Positions 34,376 through 46,980 of a DNA stretch of 64,000 nt are shown one piece after another. A program made the translations under genes and the position numbers. The notes under the pieces are model-generated. The model was not told where the DNA came from, did no database searches, and was given only the letters and a program-made list of their open reading frames with translations. The stretch spans positions 19,476,692 through 19,540,691 of the forward strand of contig OY743179.1 of the NCBI GenBank assembly GCA_963555705.1, read 5' to 3'. Source of the stretch: Ligustrum vulgare. Taxonomy: Eukaryota > Streptophyta > Magnoliopsida > Lamiales > Oleaceae. Every line of letters begins with the position of its first letter. Within the stretch, counting starts at the first letter, position 1.

Positions 34376-34748
34376 TAGTATTTCCAAAGAAGAATTCTGA
34401 AATTACTTTTTGGGTTGACAATTTCTTATCTCATTTTTTCTACTTTTCTTTTTAGTTTATTTTGGCATCTCGATATAAATCATGAATCTATGCGCGCTTT
34501 AAATTGTGGGTGGAATATGTGACGACCATTATAGGAGACGGTGTAAACTACGAGCTCCTTATTGTAATCATATTTTCACTTATCACCATTGTTACAATGA
34601 AGCCACGGTTCTTTAACATTGTATTAATTTTTTTCCCTTTAATTCACAATCAAGTTATCATCTAAGTGAATATTGCACTTAAGATTTGTACTGTTTAATT
34701 ATTACTACACTAAGATTTATATTGTTGAATATTACAATTGTCACTTTG

Positions 34749-34908
34749 CCTCTGTTTGTTAAAAGTTTTTTGTTTAAAAATGTGTTTTTTGTGCTTTCTA
34801 GATAAATGTGTGGTTGAAAATTGGAGGGAGAAAATGTGTGTGGTTAAAAAGTGGTTTGGGAAATTGTGTAGAAAAAAACATGTTTAAAAACATGTTTGCC
34901 AAACACAT
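34749..34908. mobile_element. small MITE with about 40-bp TIRs
   Basis: Left end CTGTTTGTTAAAAGTTTTTT; the reverse complement of the right end is TGTGTTTGGCAAACATGTTT. The interior contains ATGTGTGTGGTTAAAAAGTG. No clear target duplication, so the superfamily is open (hAT-like by TIR style). Related fragments occur at 37900-38570 and about 55130-55265. Confidence 0.6.
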
Positions 34909-37289
34909 TCTTTATTTCAATTTTGTAATTAATTACAATTGTAACTAATTAATTATTATTGTAACTTAATAATGTATTACAAGTCACTGAAAATTTCATT
35001 TTTCTTTTAAAATTAATTGAATTATGTAATTATAGTTATAATTGTAACTTAATTACATTCAACAATGAATTATATTTTGGAGCATCTTTGGGGTATATTA
35101 GATATAATTAGTGATTTACATCTCCCAATTTTCCGGATTGATGTAAACTAGACGTAAATTAAAATTTCGGTCAAAAATGTATATTTTGATGCACATTTAC
35201 ATCCAATTTTACATCTCTTGTTGGCCCACTCCTCCCCCACTTATGCTTGTATTGATGCTTTAAAATTAACTAGTATCACACCCGTGTGTTGCACGAAAAA
35301 ATAATATGAAATAGTTTTACTGTAAATATCATTACAAAATAGGAAAATAAATTTAACACATAATTTGATTGGTTAATAATACAGATTGTCAAAGAATGCT
35401 CAAAATAGAAATAAATTATAATTCTCATCAATTTTGAAAAACCTCTTTAAATAATTCATTGTTTTTATAGTTCGTAATTACTACACCCGTGTAATACACA
35501 AAAGTTGCTAAAGACAAACACGTTTAAACAATTGCTCAAATTTAAATTAAATAACGCAAATTTTCAAATATATGTTGTATAGAATAAATAAAAAACTTCT
35601 TTCAAATATTTGTGACTAACGTGAATAGAAATAATAACCCTCAAAATATTATAATTTACATAAACTAAAGTAATTGTAACAAATTAAATATATGCGGTCA
35701 TATATATAAATAAATATAACAAATTAAGCAATATTGACGATGCACGAAGTGAAAATCAATATCAAGATTTGTGGTGCACGAACGTGGAATTCAACTCAAG
35801 AGATCCTCCGCATGATTAATAACTTTTAATTTTTAAATGCATATTTAATCATATGTCAATAAAAAAATTTATTAATGAAAATATAAATGAAATATATATA
35901 GTGAGTCTTTTGGTCTATATATGTAAATAGAATTAAGAAATGTAGTTTTACCATTTTTTACAGCATATAATTAATTTTTTAATTTTTTAATAAAATTGTA
36001 AACCATTGAATTGTTTTATCTCTTTAAGTGAAACCGGAATATGAATTAAGTTTAATTACATGTCAATAAAAAATTGTTAATGAAATATAAATAAAATATA
36101 TATAGTGAGTCTTTTGATCTATATATATTAATAAAATTAAGAAATAAAGTTTCACCATTTTTTACTGCATATAATTATTTTTTTAATATTTTAATAAAAT
36201 TGTAATTGTTGTATTTTTTTTATCACTTTTCTGGAAAACAGACCATGAATTAAGTGTTTTAGAGATTGTACCGTGAACACATCGACTCCATTACTGGAAT
36301 TAACGTTCAATAAAAGAAATTTTCTTTTCTAAAAAGACTTTTGAACTATAAAATTAGGTTCATATAATATATGTGCAAAACTCAACTTACATATTCTCCT
36401 TAAGATCGATGTTTTTCTTTTCATATATTGTTCTTCATCATATTCTTTCCAAAAAGAGGTGTATGATAGAATTTTTTGGTATAATTTGATTTTTCAAGCA
36501 TTAATTATTGATTTCAAGTGTTTTCTAAAAAAAAAATTATTAATTTTAATAGATATTGTTACATTAATTGATTCTTCTTTCTTCATACCAACAATTTCTT
36601 TATTCATATTGTTACATTATTATTTTAATAAAAATTACTGATCAATCAATTGTTTAATAGAAATTATGTGAACTAATTGTTAAAATCAGTAATATATTTT
36701 TACATATTTTAGTTATTTAAATTTATAATGAAAAATAGAAAAATGAATAGAATCAGTGAATAAATAAAAATAATGTGAAAATGATGAATGAATTGAAGAA
36801 ATCTTAAATTTGTAAAATTAACCCAACTTAATTGAATTTGCCTTAAAATTTTGTACAGTTATTATTTATTTTAATTTGATGAGAAAAAAATCAGACCAGA
36901 AATTAATCATCTATGACTAAAATGAATTTAGTTAAATAATTATAGATAATATTATAGGACTTAAATGATATAATTTAAAATGAATTAGATATTGAGGAAA
37001 AATATAAAATAAAATTTTACCTTTAACTTTTTATATGATTTTAAGGATAATATATTTACAATTTGTTCTCACTTGTTAACTTGCATTAAACTTCTTACTG
37101 TGATATTTAATTTGACACTCATATTACATATTTTTCGATTTCAAAATAATGCAATAATTATTAAAAGAATAATAATAAAATAAAATAAATAACGTTGTTA
37201 TGTTATTAATTTTTATGTTATTAATAACATAGCGGATGCCAACACAATTAAAGACACGTGTAAAATAATAATTGCTAAAATATTTAATA
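34909..37289. other. AT-rich intergenic sequence with Helitron-like end and a tandem duplication
   Basis: No gene recognised. At 35270-35297 the minus strand reads CGTGCAACACACGGGTGTGA then TACTAG, followed by T: the hairpin plus CTAG/T end typical of plant Helitron 3' termini. A degenerate relative is at about 35482. Positions 35851-36057 and 36058-36215 are a roughly 206-bp direct duplication (ATGTCAATAAAAAA.., ATATATATAGTGAGTCTTTT in both). Confidence 0.6.
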
Positions 37290-37291
37290 TA

Positions 37292-37598
37292 CTCCATCCG
37301 TTTCATAAAGATAGACTTGTATACTATTTTCGTCCGTCCCACAAAGATAGACCACTTATTATAATGAACATGTATTTAATTTTTCATTTCCTCATATACT
37401 CCTATTTAATGTACCTTGATAGTTAATTCCAATGTCAATTTAATGACATGTAGTTTGAATGAATTAATGAGTCTTTGAAATTAACATAAGGGTATATTTG
37501 GAAAAATATAGATAAATTTATTATTTTAACTATATTAACTACCATTTCTTAATCTGTGTGAAAATGGGAACATGTCTATCTTTGTTGGACGAAGTGAG
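37292..37598. mobile_element. Stowaway-type (Tc1/mariner) MITE, 307 bp
   Basis: Left terminus CTCCATCCGTTTCATAAAGA; right terminus reverse complement CTCACTTCGTCCAACAAAGA. TA flanks each side (37290-37291, 37599-37600). The left end shows a second internal start (CGTCCGTCCCACAAAGATAG at about 37331), as if partly duplicated. No coding capacity. Confidence 0.85.
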
Positions 37599-37683
37599 TA
37601 CTATTTTTTCGCAAAAAAAATGTCTAATTTAGAAAGACTTTTTGGCGGGAAACTATATGTGTATCTTGATGACGATTATTCTA

Positions 37684-37687
<4 letters not shown>

Positions 37688-37733
<46 letters not shown>
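37688..37733. repeat. (TA)n microsatellite, about 46 bp
   Basis: Uninterrupted TA dinucleotides. A frame running through it is not a gene. Confidence 0.97.
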
Positions 37734-37737
<4 letters not shown>

Positions 37738-37839
37738 TTAAGATTACAATTGCCATTGATCAACCCTATTTGCTATCTATTAGCCCTATGATTAAAAGGT
37801 CACGTAAATACTTACCAATTTCAAATTACGCTTGAAGTT

Positions 37840-38580
37840 CAGTTATTATTTAAACATCGTTCTTTTACGTAATGATTATAATTTATAAACAAATTTATAA
37901 ATTACACAATTTCTCAAACTATTTTTTAACCACGCACATTTTCTCTCTTTAATTTTCAACCATACATCTACCTAGAAAACACAAAAATAAAAATATAAAA
38001 AACAAGCTGGCACAACCACCGAACAGTTTGTGGAATTAACTCAGCCTGTGTTTAGCAACTAACGGCCGCCCTTATATTTTGAAATTTGCAGTTTTCTAGA
38101 TAGAATATTTGATTAAAAATGATTTCGAAAAATGTGTGTGATTAAAAAATGGTATTGAAAAATGTAATGTGTTAAAAATATTTATAATACATGGTTTCAA
38201 TTTGAGCTTTCAAATAGCATTAATGTCAATGTTAGAAATTTTCAACTTTTTAGGTAGAATATGTGATTAAAAAGTTGTATTGAAAATTATAGCCTCAAAA
38301 TACTTTTTAATTACACATTTTATCTATCAACTTTTCAATCCCATATTTTACCTCGAAAATATAAAAAACATATTTTAAACACTTTCTTTTAGAGCAATCA
38401 TTACAATTTATAAATTAATTTATAAACAACACAATTTTGTAAATTGCTCTTTAATCATATACATTTTTTTAAAAACTTTTCAACAACATATTTTACATAA
38501 AAAATATAAATAAACAAATTTATAATGACAACAATTTTAAGTTTTAACAAACAAAACTTTAGAGCATTTTTAATGATTTA
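37840..38580. repeat. cluster of degraded MITE copies
   Basis: Three or more copies related to the MITE at 34749-34908, in both orientations. TTTTTAACCACGCACATTTT with ACCTAGAAAACAC lies near 37923-37985, AGAATATTTGATTAAAAATG near 38102, and TTTAATTACACATTTTATCT near 38306. No genes in the cluster. Confidence 0.6.
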
Positions 38581-40166
38581 TGCATATTTTGATCTATATG
38601 ACAATTAAATATATAATTATCTCACTCATGTTGATAAAATAGATAATGAAATTTAAAGCTTATCTCCAATTATCTTTGCCTACAATTTTTTTTATGTATA
38701 CACGTATCTTCAAATTAGCAGTTAGCACTATCTCAAATAATAAATTACCTTAAATAAATTGAAAATTTAATATTTACCTAATTACTTTATTTAGCACGTT
38801 ATCTATGTTTGGATATAACACCAGATAATTTTCCTTCCACGTTTCCACTTCAGCATCATGAAAACTAACAGTTGATGATAAGATTTTTAAATAATTAGTA
38901 TTTATTTTTTTATGTGACAATAATTTTTTCACAGATCATGAATCATTAGACATCTTCTATCTTCTATATATAATAATAGAATACATGCCAAAAAAGAAAA
39001 ATCCTAGTTTCCCTCCTAAACTCCAATCTAAATTTAGAAACTTTAAAAAATCTTTCAAGACATGCTTAATTAATGCAAAAAAAAAAAATGTAATAAATAT
39101 TTTAGCAATTATTATGGTACATAACATTAGAATTCCTATGATGTTATTAATGAAATCAAAATTTTAATTTATTTTAATGTACAGACTATTTTTTTGTTTT
39201 GTAATAATTATTATTCACTTATTATTTTATTATATTTAAATCTAAAAATATGTAATCTATCTATTTATACATCTATAAAAACAAAGCTAATGCCAAAAAT
39301 AACACGCACATAGTTTTTCACCCAAATGTTTTTCTAAATCTGAAAATCTATGCACAAAAATAATATGTAAGAAAAATAATGTAATAAATTTTTTAGTAAT
39401 TATTATGGTATATAACATTAGAATTCGTGATATGTTATTGATGACATCAAGATTTTAATTTATTTTAATGTATAAACTATTTTTTTTGTAATAGTTATTA
39501 TTCACTTGATAATTATTTTATTATATTTGAGTCGGAAAATAAGTAATACGAATATCAAATCGAATATCTCAACGAGAATTTTAATACAAGCTAACAAGTG
39601 AGAACAAATAACACATTGTCCATAAAATTCTTTCAAAGATCAAATGTAAAAGTTTTTATATTTTTTAAATTGTACTCAATATTTCATTCATTTTAAATTA
39701 TATCATTTAAGTTCTTTAATACTATGTATAAACTATAAACTATTTTTTGTATTAATTATTATTCTTTTTTAATAATTATTGTATTATTTTGAAGTCGAAA
39801 AAATATATAATATGGTGTCAAATCGAAGATCTCTACTAGAAGTTTAATGCAAGATAACAATGAGATTAAATTGAAAATATATTATCATTAAAATTATCTC
39901 AAAAATCAAATCGCGTCGAAATTTTTTGGTCAGTCTTCCCTCTCTAAAATCAATTATAATTTTTTTAATTCGTAAAAAAAATAAAAAAAATAAAAGGTTG
40001 TCAATATCACATAAATATTTTTTTCCCAAAAATAGAAAATGAAAGAGAATAAAATAGGAGCGTTTATCGATTTATTTTTCTTTCCTTTTCATTTTAATAA
40101 AATTCTTAGCGTATATCACAGATATATCAATTTTTTCACTTATTACAAATTCTAATCAAATGTAAT
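38581..40166. repeat. Helitron-like 5' ends and roughly 290-bp tandem repeats
   Basis: TCTATATATAATAATAGAATAC with ATGCCAAAAAA at about 38963 and CTATTTATACATCTATAAAA with ATGCCAAAAATAAC at 39258 look like plant Helitron 5' starts. They head two copies of a roughly 290-bp unit (AATTATTATGGTA, ATAACATTAGAATTC, TTTTAATTTATTTTAATGTA in both); a third partial copy is at 39690-39830. Positions 39945-40135 are repeated at 54140-54310 beyond gypsy-2. No gene recognised. Confidence 0.65.
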
Positions 40167-40836
40167 TGTAGACGTTAAAATATATATATATATATATATT
40201 AATTGGATTGGATCAATTTAATTTTGTTTTAACCCAATTAAGTCCATTAAATAGAGTCCACTAAAGCTCACCTAAAATAAGTTCATGGATGAGGCCCATC
40301 CTACTTTTCAAAGCACAAACCATTTTATTTATTTATTTATTTAAATAAATGAGGTGGTTACAAAATTTTCTCAATAAATAGGACCATTGGTCCATAAGAA
40401 GAAAAAGAGAAAAAAAGAAGGAGAAAAAGAAAAGCAAATTGCAGGTGGAGAATACAAAAATTCTCTCAAACTTCAAGCCAAGTCCAAAATTCAAGAAGAT
40501 TAAAGTCTTCTTCAAATCAAGTAAGTTCAAATCAATTTCAAGAAGATCAAAGCCTTCTTCAAATCAAAGCAAGTCAATCCGAAGTGCAAATCCAAAGTTC
40601 AAATCCAAGTCTCAAGTTCCAAGTGACAAACAAGCAATCTCTCAACAAATCAAATTTTTCAGCAAATTCATAAGTCCAGGAATCAAGCCACGTGGCCCCT
40701 TGTCTTCAAACACGCAGATCGTTAATAAGAGGATTTTGCAATTTTTGCATTTACAAGAACTGTCCACTTGTATTTTCTCAAATTCAATTTGTAACAATTT
40801 CAGTATTTTTAATAATACTTCGAAATTCGTCGTACA
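40167..40836 (+). repeat. gypsy-2 5' LTR
   Basis: 670 bp. It has a short TA run (about 40179-40199), a TATTTATTTATTTAAATAAA block, and CTCAATAAATAGGACC near 40370 where the 3' copy has CTATAAATAG, probably the TATA box (mutated here). Confidence 0.95.
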
Positions 40837-40842
40837 AATTTC

Positions 40843-40862
40843 TTGGCACGCCCAGTGGGACC
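40843..40862 (+). other. gypsy-2 primer binding site
   Basis: TTGGCACGCCCAGTGGGA follows the LTR by six bases. It has the form usual for large plant gypsy elements; tRNA not assigned. Confidence 0.75.
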
Positions 40863-40920
40863 CTCTTGCCTCTCATATTCCGTTCTACAAAGCTTTCAAG
40901 TTTCAACAAATACATCAGAC

Positions 40921-42593
40921 ATGGCAAGCGAAAAAGCGAAGGAAACTGTGACCCATCTTGAAGAAACACTTGCTGAACTTTTCCATGTGACCAGAGCCCA
41001 AACAAAATCTGGGAAAACTCAACTGGTTACACCATTGAAGAAGTTATCCAAAAAGGGCAAAATGAAAATATTTTTCAAGAAGCAGGGCTCCCGGTCGTCA
41101 GAAAAGAACTTGGCGAAAAGTCCTTGTTCTGGTTCTATCTCCAGTGGCAGGTCTGTTTCTGGATCGACTCATGCTACTTCTCCACGAAAATGGGGAGACT
41201 ATACCGCTTCTGAAGAATCAATCGAGCCGGTGATGGTAACAGAAATGTCACCAGACACTGATGATCGAGTTCAGCAAATGGCAGTCTCCATTGAAAAGTT
41301 GACAAAGTCTTTGGAGGAAAAAGATGCACAAATCGCTGCTCTCATGCATCGACTGGAGTTGCAAAGCCCTTTGAAAAAGGACAACCCAGAAAATGCAAGC
41401 TCTTCCAAAGTTAAAGATCCTGAAATCCAAGAGTACCAGCAGAAGCAAGATATGCATGACCGTACTGTTGTGCAAAATGTGTTTCGTGACACCACTCAAC
41501 TCTCTGTTGGCTCTTTGTCCGTCCAACAACTTCAACATATGATCACTGACACCATCCGTGCTCAATACGGTGGCTCACCGCAATCTTCATTGGTTTATGC
41601 CAAACCATATAGTCGTCGAATCGACGAGATGAGAATGCCTCTTGGCTACCAACCACCGAAATTTCAGTATTTTGATGGAAAGGGCAACCCGAAACAACAT
41701 GTAGCTCATTTCATTGAAACGTGTAACAATGCTGGCACATACAATGATACCATGGTAAAGCAGTTTGTACGCTCCCTCAAAGGTGCTGCATTTGAATGGT
41801 ATACAGACTTGACAGCCGGGTCAATTGACAGTTGGGATCAACTCGAACGTGAATTTCTCACACGCTTCTATAGCACCAGATGGACCGTCAGCCTTCCAGA
41901 ACTTGCCAGAACTAAGCAAAATAGGGAGGAACCAGTTGTTGAATACATTGAACGCTGGAAGTTACTTGCCAAGCGACATGGAAGGCTGAGAGTCCCCAAT
42001 ACAAGGAACGTATCAGCGAAGCATCCTCTATCGACATGTGTGTGCAAGGCATGCATTGGGGACTCCTTTATAATCTCCAAGCAAATATGCCTCACTCTTT
42101 TGAAGAGTTGGCCACACGTGCTCATGATCTAGAAATTCAAATTACAAGGCATGGAAGTTACTTTCCAAGCGACCCGCATGACAAAAAAGATCCCAAGAAG
42201 GAAGTCAAAAAGGACAGTAAGCCAGGTAAGTTGAAAGAATCTCTGGCCATATCTACCGCTCCTGCAAAAATCACTTTTCAGAAATCAAGTTCAAATCCAA
42301 ATCCAAATCCGAAGCCAAAGCAGGAGTTCAGGCTTAACAAGGCACAAGCACAAAAGAAAAGTCTTCTAAGTTTGAAAGAACTTGAAGAAAAGGAGTATCC
42401 ATTCTCAGACTCCGAAGTTTCTGGAATTTTAGATCAACTCCTTGAACAACGAATAATCGAACTTCCAACATCGAAGAGGCCAGAAGAGGCTAGTCAAGTT
42501 GATCATCCTAAGTACTGCAGGTTCCATAGAATAATCAGTCATCCGATGGAGAGATGTTTCGTGTTGAAAGATCTTATTGTTCGCTTGGAATAA
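40921..42593 (+). pseudogene. gypsy-2 Gag, one frameshift
   Basis: ATG at 40921 (MASEKAKETVTHLEETL) suits the start better than in-frame upstream codons in the primer-site region. Basic N-terminus; predicted coiled-coil stretch SIEKLTKSLEEKDAQIAALM (41285-41350); capsid core QYFDGKGNPKQHVAHFIETC, LKGAAFEWYTDL and VVEYIERWKLLAKR (41660-41970), the retrotrans_gag fold. A frameshift near 41970-41990 moves the line to the frame with SSIDMCVQGMHWGLLYNLQ (about 42030). The C-terminal variant zinc knuckle CRFHRIISHPMERCF is at about 42515-42560. Stop at 42591. Confidence 0.88.
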
Positions 42594-42644
42594 GAAAACA
42601 AGATCAAACTCGAAACTGGTGAAAATCCAACAGCTGCTTGTTCG

Positions 42645-45161
42645 ATGATTTCCTTTGGGTCATTCGATCCAATCCCTGTTGCAAATAAAGAGCAGTTTGC
42701 CCCTATTGCATATGATATGGACAAATTCTCGCCTAGGGTAACGGAGTTTGGACCTCAACTTCCAAAAGGAGCTATTCCAGTAAAGTTTGAGGTAGACGGA
42801 GAAGTCACCATTACATACATATATCCAGAAATGGATAAACCACATGCTCCCAACCGTCCAACATTTTATGAAATCATGACAGATGACTTGGATGTTTGGG
42901 ATTCCGATTCGGAATCTGAAGATGAAATTGGTGATGGTTGGTCCACATTCATAAGCAAGAAGGAGAAATATCAGACGCCCAACAAAACAGGTAAAATACC
43001 ATCTTTGATATCCCTTGCAGGACCAACACTGGGGGCACTGAGTATGGAAATTTCTCCTATTGAAGAAACACTTTCAGAAGAAAGTGATATGCTATGGACT
43101 CTCGTGAAAAGACGACACCGAAAAGCTCAACAACTACCAAATCCTTATATACGTGATGAACAATCAAGGCTAAGAAGGAGGCCAAGAAATAGTAAGAAGA
43201 AGTCCAAAGCTAAGACAAGTTCACCTCCTAGACCCATAACTTTGGGAGAGTATTTTCCTCAGGATTTCTTTGACAAAGAATGTTTCACTTCTAACGTCAT
43301 CGGCCAGGATGGAGAAAGTAAATCAAAGAATGTTGCAGGAGAAGTTTCGAAGACGAAGAAAGTAATATCACGTCTCAATAATATCGCTTCAAACACAAGT
43401 TTGTTTGAGGCTCTAGATCTACCTTTTGATGATAGGATGGCTTTGATCACGGCATTGATTGATCCAGAAGTTTATCAAGGGAAAGTGTTGGAACCAATTA
43501 CTTCTACAACTTACCAAGACTGTATGGCCACAATCACATTCAATGACGATGACTTACAGCTGGGATCTCGTTTGCATAACAGGCCTCTATATGTCTGTGG
43601 TTATATCCGGGAGTGCAAAATACATCGGATAATGATTGATTGTGGTTCAGCTGTGAACATTATGCCAATCAATACTATGAAGAAAATTGGAATAAAGATT
43701 GGAGATCTGTCTAAAAGCAACATCATGATTCAGGGATTCAATCAGAAAGGTCAAGGAGCCATTGGCATGATACGCTTGAAGTTACAAATTGCAGACCTAG
43801 TTTCCACAGCTCTCTTCCATGTCATTGATGCCAAAACATCTTATGAATTACTTCTTGGACGTGTCTGGCTGCATGAAACAGGAGTGGTACCCTCAACTTG
43901 GCATCAATGTTTTAAGTACAGCCGAGATGGAGAAGTCAAATGTGTGGTAGCTGAGACCAAGCCCTTCCTGAAAAAAGAAGCTTACTTCGCAGACGCCAAG
44001 TTTTACCTTGAAGATGAAGAATTTCATTCGGCAGGGTTATCTACAGCGGGGTTTGAAATGGAAAGTGTTAATCAGAAAGTTGTAGTTCCACCACATCAAC
44101 TTATGACAAGTAAATCAAAACTTACTTATGAAAGGTCTTCTAGAGGTAAACAGCATCAGGCAACCTCAAAAAGTGTTGAGTTATCGAGGAAAGAATGGAC
44201 TTTTCCGATACCTAACATTACAAAACTAGCTATACCACATCAACTTATGAAAGTTACAAAGGTTGGTGAAGCTTCAACATCTATTCCAAGTATATCAAGA
44301 CTCCGTATCTCTGATTCACCCGAACAGAATTTGACACATGCAAAAGGGGTTGACGAAATGAAGAGGACTTTCAAGGGATGTTACAATCCGAGAGTCAATA
44401 AATTGTTTGAAAATGCTGGGTTTGGAAGAGGAGAACCTCGAAAATTAGGTGATCTTGACGCAGTACTTGCAGGTGGACGTGTCCCATCAGGTTTGGATGG
44501 ATCAATCATATCACAACCAAAATATGGCTTGGGATATAATCCAAATCAACCGAAACAGATTAAAGTTAAGAAGGTCTCCTCAAACCCAATCATGATTCAA
44601 ATATGTGAGATTCCTGAAGAAAAAACCGAAGAGTCGAGACCTTCCGTATTTGACCGAATTCAAGGTGAAAACGTCAGAGTTTCGGTATTCGAAAGGCTAA
44701 AGGGAGAATCTTCAACAACCACTAAATCAAAAGACAAAGTCTTAGTCTTTCAGAGGTTAAGCAGCAATGACCCTATATCTGCTCAAGTTGATGAAAATGC
44801 TCGGACTTTCATAGAATCGTCTCAAAGGCAATCTGCCTTCTCTCGACTTGGAGTTAAGAATTCAGATATGAGTTTAAAGACTCAACGTTTCAGGAGAAGG
44901 CGCAAAACTAGAAAGACTTCCAAGCTTCAAAAGAATGATGGAAATGAAGAAAAAGTATCAATAAACCACATTGCTTTTAAAGAAGTTGGTAACCCAGAAT
45001 CTGAGGTTGAAGACTCAAACACATCAGATGAACCTGAACCAGCTCCGCCAACATTTGAAGAAGGCTACTGTGGACGATTTGAAACAGTTGAACTTGGGAA
45101 CAGAAGAGGAGCCGAGGCCAATCTATGTCAGTGCCCTTCTGAGTCCAAAAGAAGAATCTGA
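42645..45161 (+). pseudogene. gypsy-2 Pro region (aspartic protease with long linker)
   Basis: 838-codon open frame. Aspartic protease site MIDCGSAVNIMP at about 43632-43667 (Asp codon 43638-43640), followed by FNQKGQGAIGMIRLKLQI and YELLLGRVWLH, the strand order of retropepsins. The long Lys/Ser-rich C-terminal part (44090-45050) includes three copies of an SVFxRLxG-like motif (VFDRIQGE, VFERLKGE, VFQRLSSND), as often seen before RT in this lineage. Just before the stop the frame should pass into RT; the match jumps at about 45062 (after TFEEG) to the frame of 44971-46833. That break is either an indel or a frameshift site. Confidence 0.85.
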
Positions 45162-46980
45162 GTATTTCAACATGTTACAAGAATACAAGGATGTGTTTGC
45201 ATGGTCCTACAAAGAAATGCCAGGGCTGGATCCTAAAGTTGATGTGCATCATCTTGCAGTAAAGCATGGAGTTCGTCCTATCAAGCAGCCTCAGAGAAGA
45301 TTTCGGCCAGAATTGATTCCCCAAATTGAAGTAGAAATCAACAAACTCATTGAAGCTGGGTTCATACGTGAAGTCAAGTATCCGACTTGGATTGCTAACA
45401 TTGTTCCTGTCAGAAAGAAGAATGGACAGTTACGAGTTTGTGTTGACTTTCGAGACCTAAATCAAGCTTTCCCTAAAGATGATTTTCCACTTCCAATAAC
45501 AGAGTTAATGGTGGATGCAACAACTGGATACGAGGTTCTTTCTTTCATGGATGGATCTTCTGGGTACAATCAAATCAGAATGAATCCTAAAGATGAAGAG
45601 CTTACAGCATTCCGCACACCTAAAGGGATATACTGTTATAAGGTCATGCCTTTTGGATTGAAAAATGCCGAGGCAACTTATCAACGGGCAATGCAAAAGG
45701 TTTTTGATGACATGATGCATGAGAAAGTTGAATGTTATGTGGATGACCTTGTTGTCAAGACAAAAAGACGAGATGATCATCTACAAGACTTACAAGATGT
45801 TTTCAAGAGACTCCGGCGCTATCAGTTGAAAATGAATCCATTAAAGTGTGCATTTGGGGTCACTTCTGGAAAGTTTCTTGGCTTCATAGTCCGACATCGA
45901 GGCATTGAGATAGACCAATCAAAAATTGATGCCATAATTAACATGCGTGAACCCAGAAATTTACATGAACTAAAAAGTCTTCAAGGAAGGTTAGCATATA
46001 TTCGAAGATTTATTTCTAATCTTGCTAGTCGTTGTCACCCATTCAACAGGTTGGTAAAGAAAGATGTACCATTTGAATGGAACAATGCATGTCGTGATGC
46101 TTTTCAAAGTATTAAGAAATATCTATCTCACCCACCAGTGCTTACAGCTCCAACTCCTGGAAAGCCATTGACTCTCTATGTTGCAGCGCAAGAATATTCT
46201 CTAGGTGCTCTTCTTGTCCAAAACAACGATGAAGGAAAGGAGAATGCGCTCTATTACCTGATTCGGACATTAGTAGGTGCTGAACTGAAGTACTCACCAA
46301 TTGAGAAGATGTGTTTGGCATTGATATTTGCAGCTAAGAAATTGAGGCATTATATGTTAGCACACACAATCAATCTAGTCTCAAGGGTGGATCCATTAAA
46401 GTACATAATGTCAAGGCCTATTCTTTCTGGAAGGATAGGAAAATGGGCACTTCTATTATCGGAGTTTGACATCAATTTTATTCCTCAAAAGGCTGTTAAA
46501 GGACAAGCATTAGCAGATTTTCTCGCTGATCATCCAGTTCCGGCAGAATGGGAGCTCTCTGAAGACCTTCCGGATGAAAAAGTCTTTTACACTGAAGTTG
46601 TACCTTCATGGAGGCTATTCTTTGATGGGGCAGCTCGAAAGTACGGTGCTGGAGCAGGAGTCGTATTTGTCACTCCCCATGATCAAGTTATGCCATCTGC
46701 CTTTGCTTTGACAGAAAAGTGTTCCAATAACATGGCAGAATATCAAGCTCTCATTATTGGTTTGGAGACTGCATTAGACATGGGAATTAATCAATTAGAA
46801 GTCTTTGGAGATTCTATGTTGATAATCAACTAGCTTCTATCCGAATATGAAGTCAGAGATTTGGATCTAAAGCCATATCATGAGTACGCATCAACACTTT
46901 TGAAGCAGTTTGAATCAATACAAATCAAATTTGTTCCAAGAAATGAAAACAAAGAAGCTGATGCATTAGCCAATTTAGCT
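45063..46980 (+). pseudogene. gypsy-2 reverse transcriptase, RNase H and second RNase H
   Basis: VDDLKQLNLGTEEEPRPIYV starts the conserved block. RT motifs: LRVCVDFRDLNQAFPKDDFP, FMDGSSGYNQIRM, MPFGLKNAEATYQR, YVDD at 45736-45747, FLGFIVRHRGIEI. RNase H: TLYVAAQEYSLGALLVQ, YSPIEKMCLALIFA. A linker (KGQALADFLADHP) leads to the extra RNase H, RLFFDGAARKYGAGAG and NNMAEYQALIIGLE, GDSMLIIN. A single TAG at 46831-46833 interrupts it, and the line goes on in frame (LLSEYEVRDLDLKP). Apart from this stop the active-site residues are all present. Confidence 0.92.
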
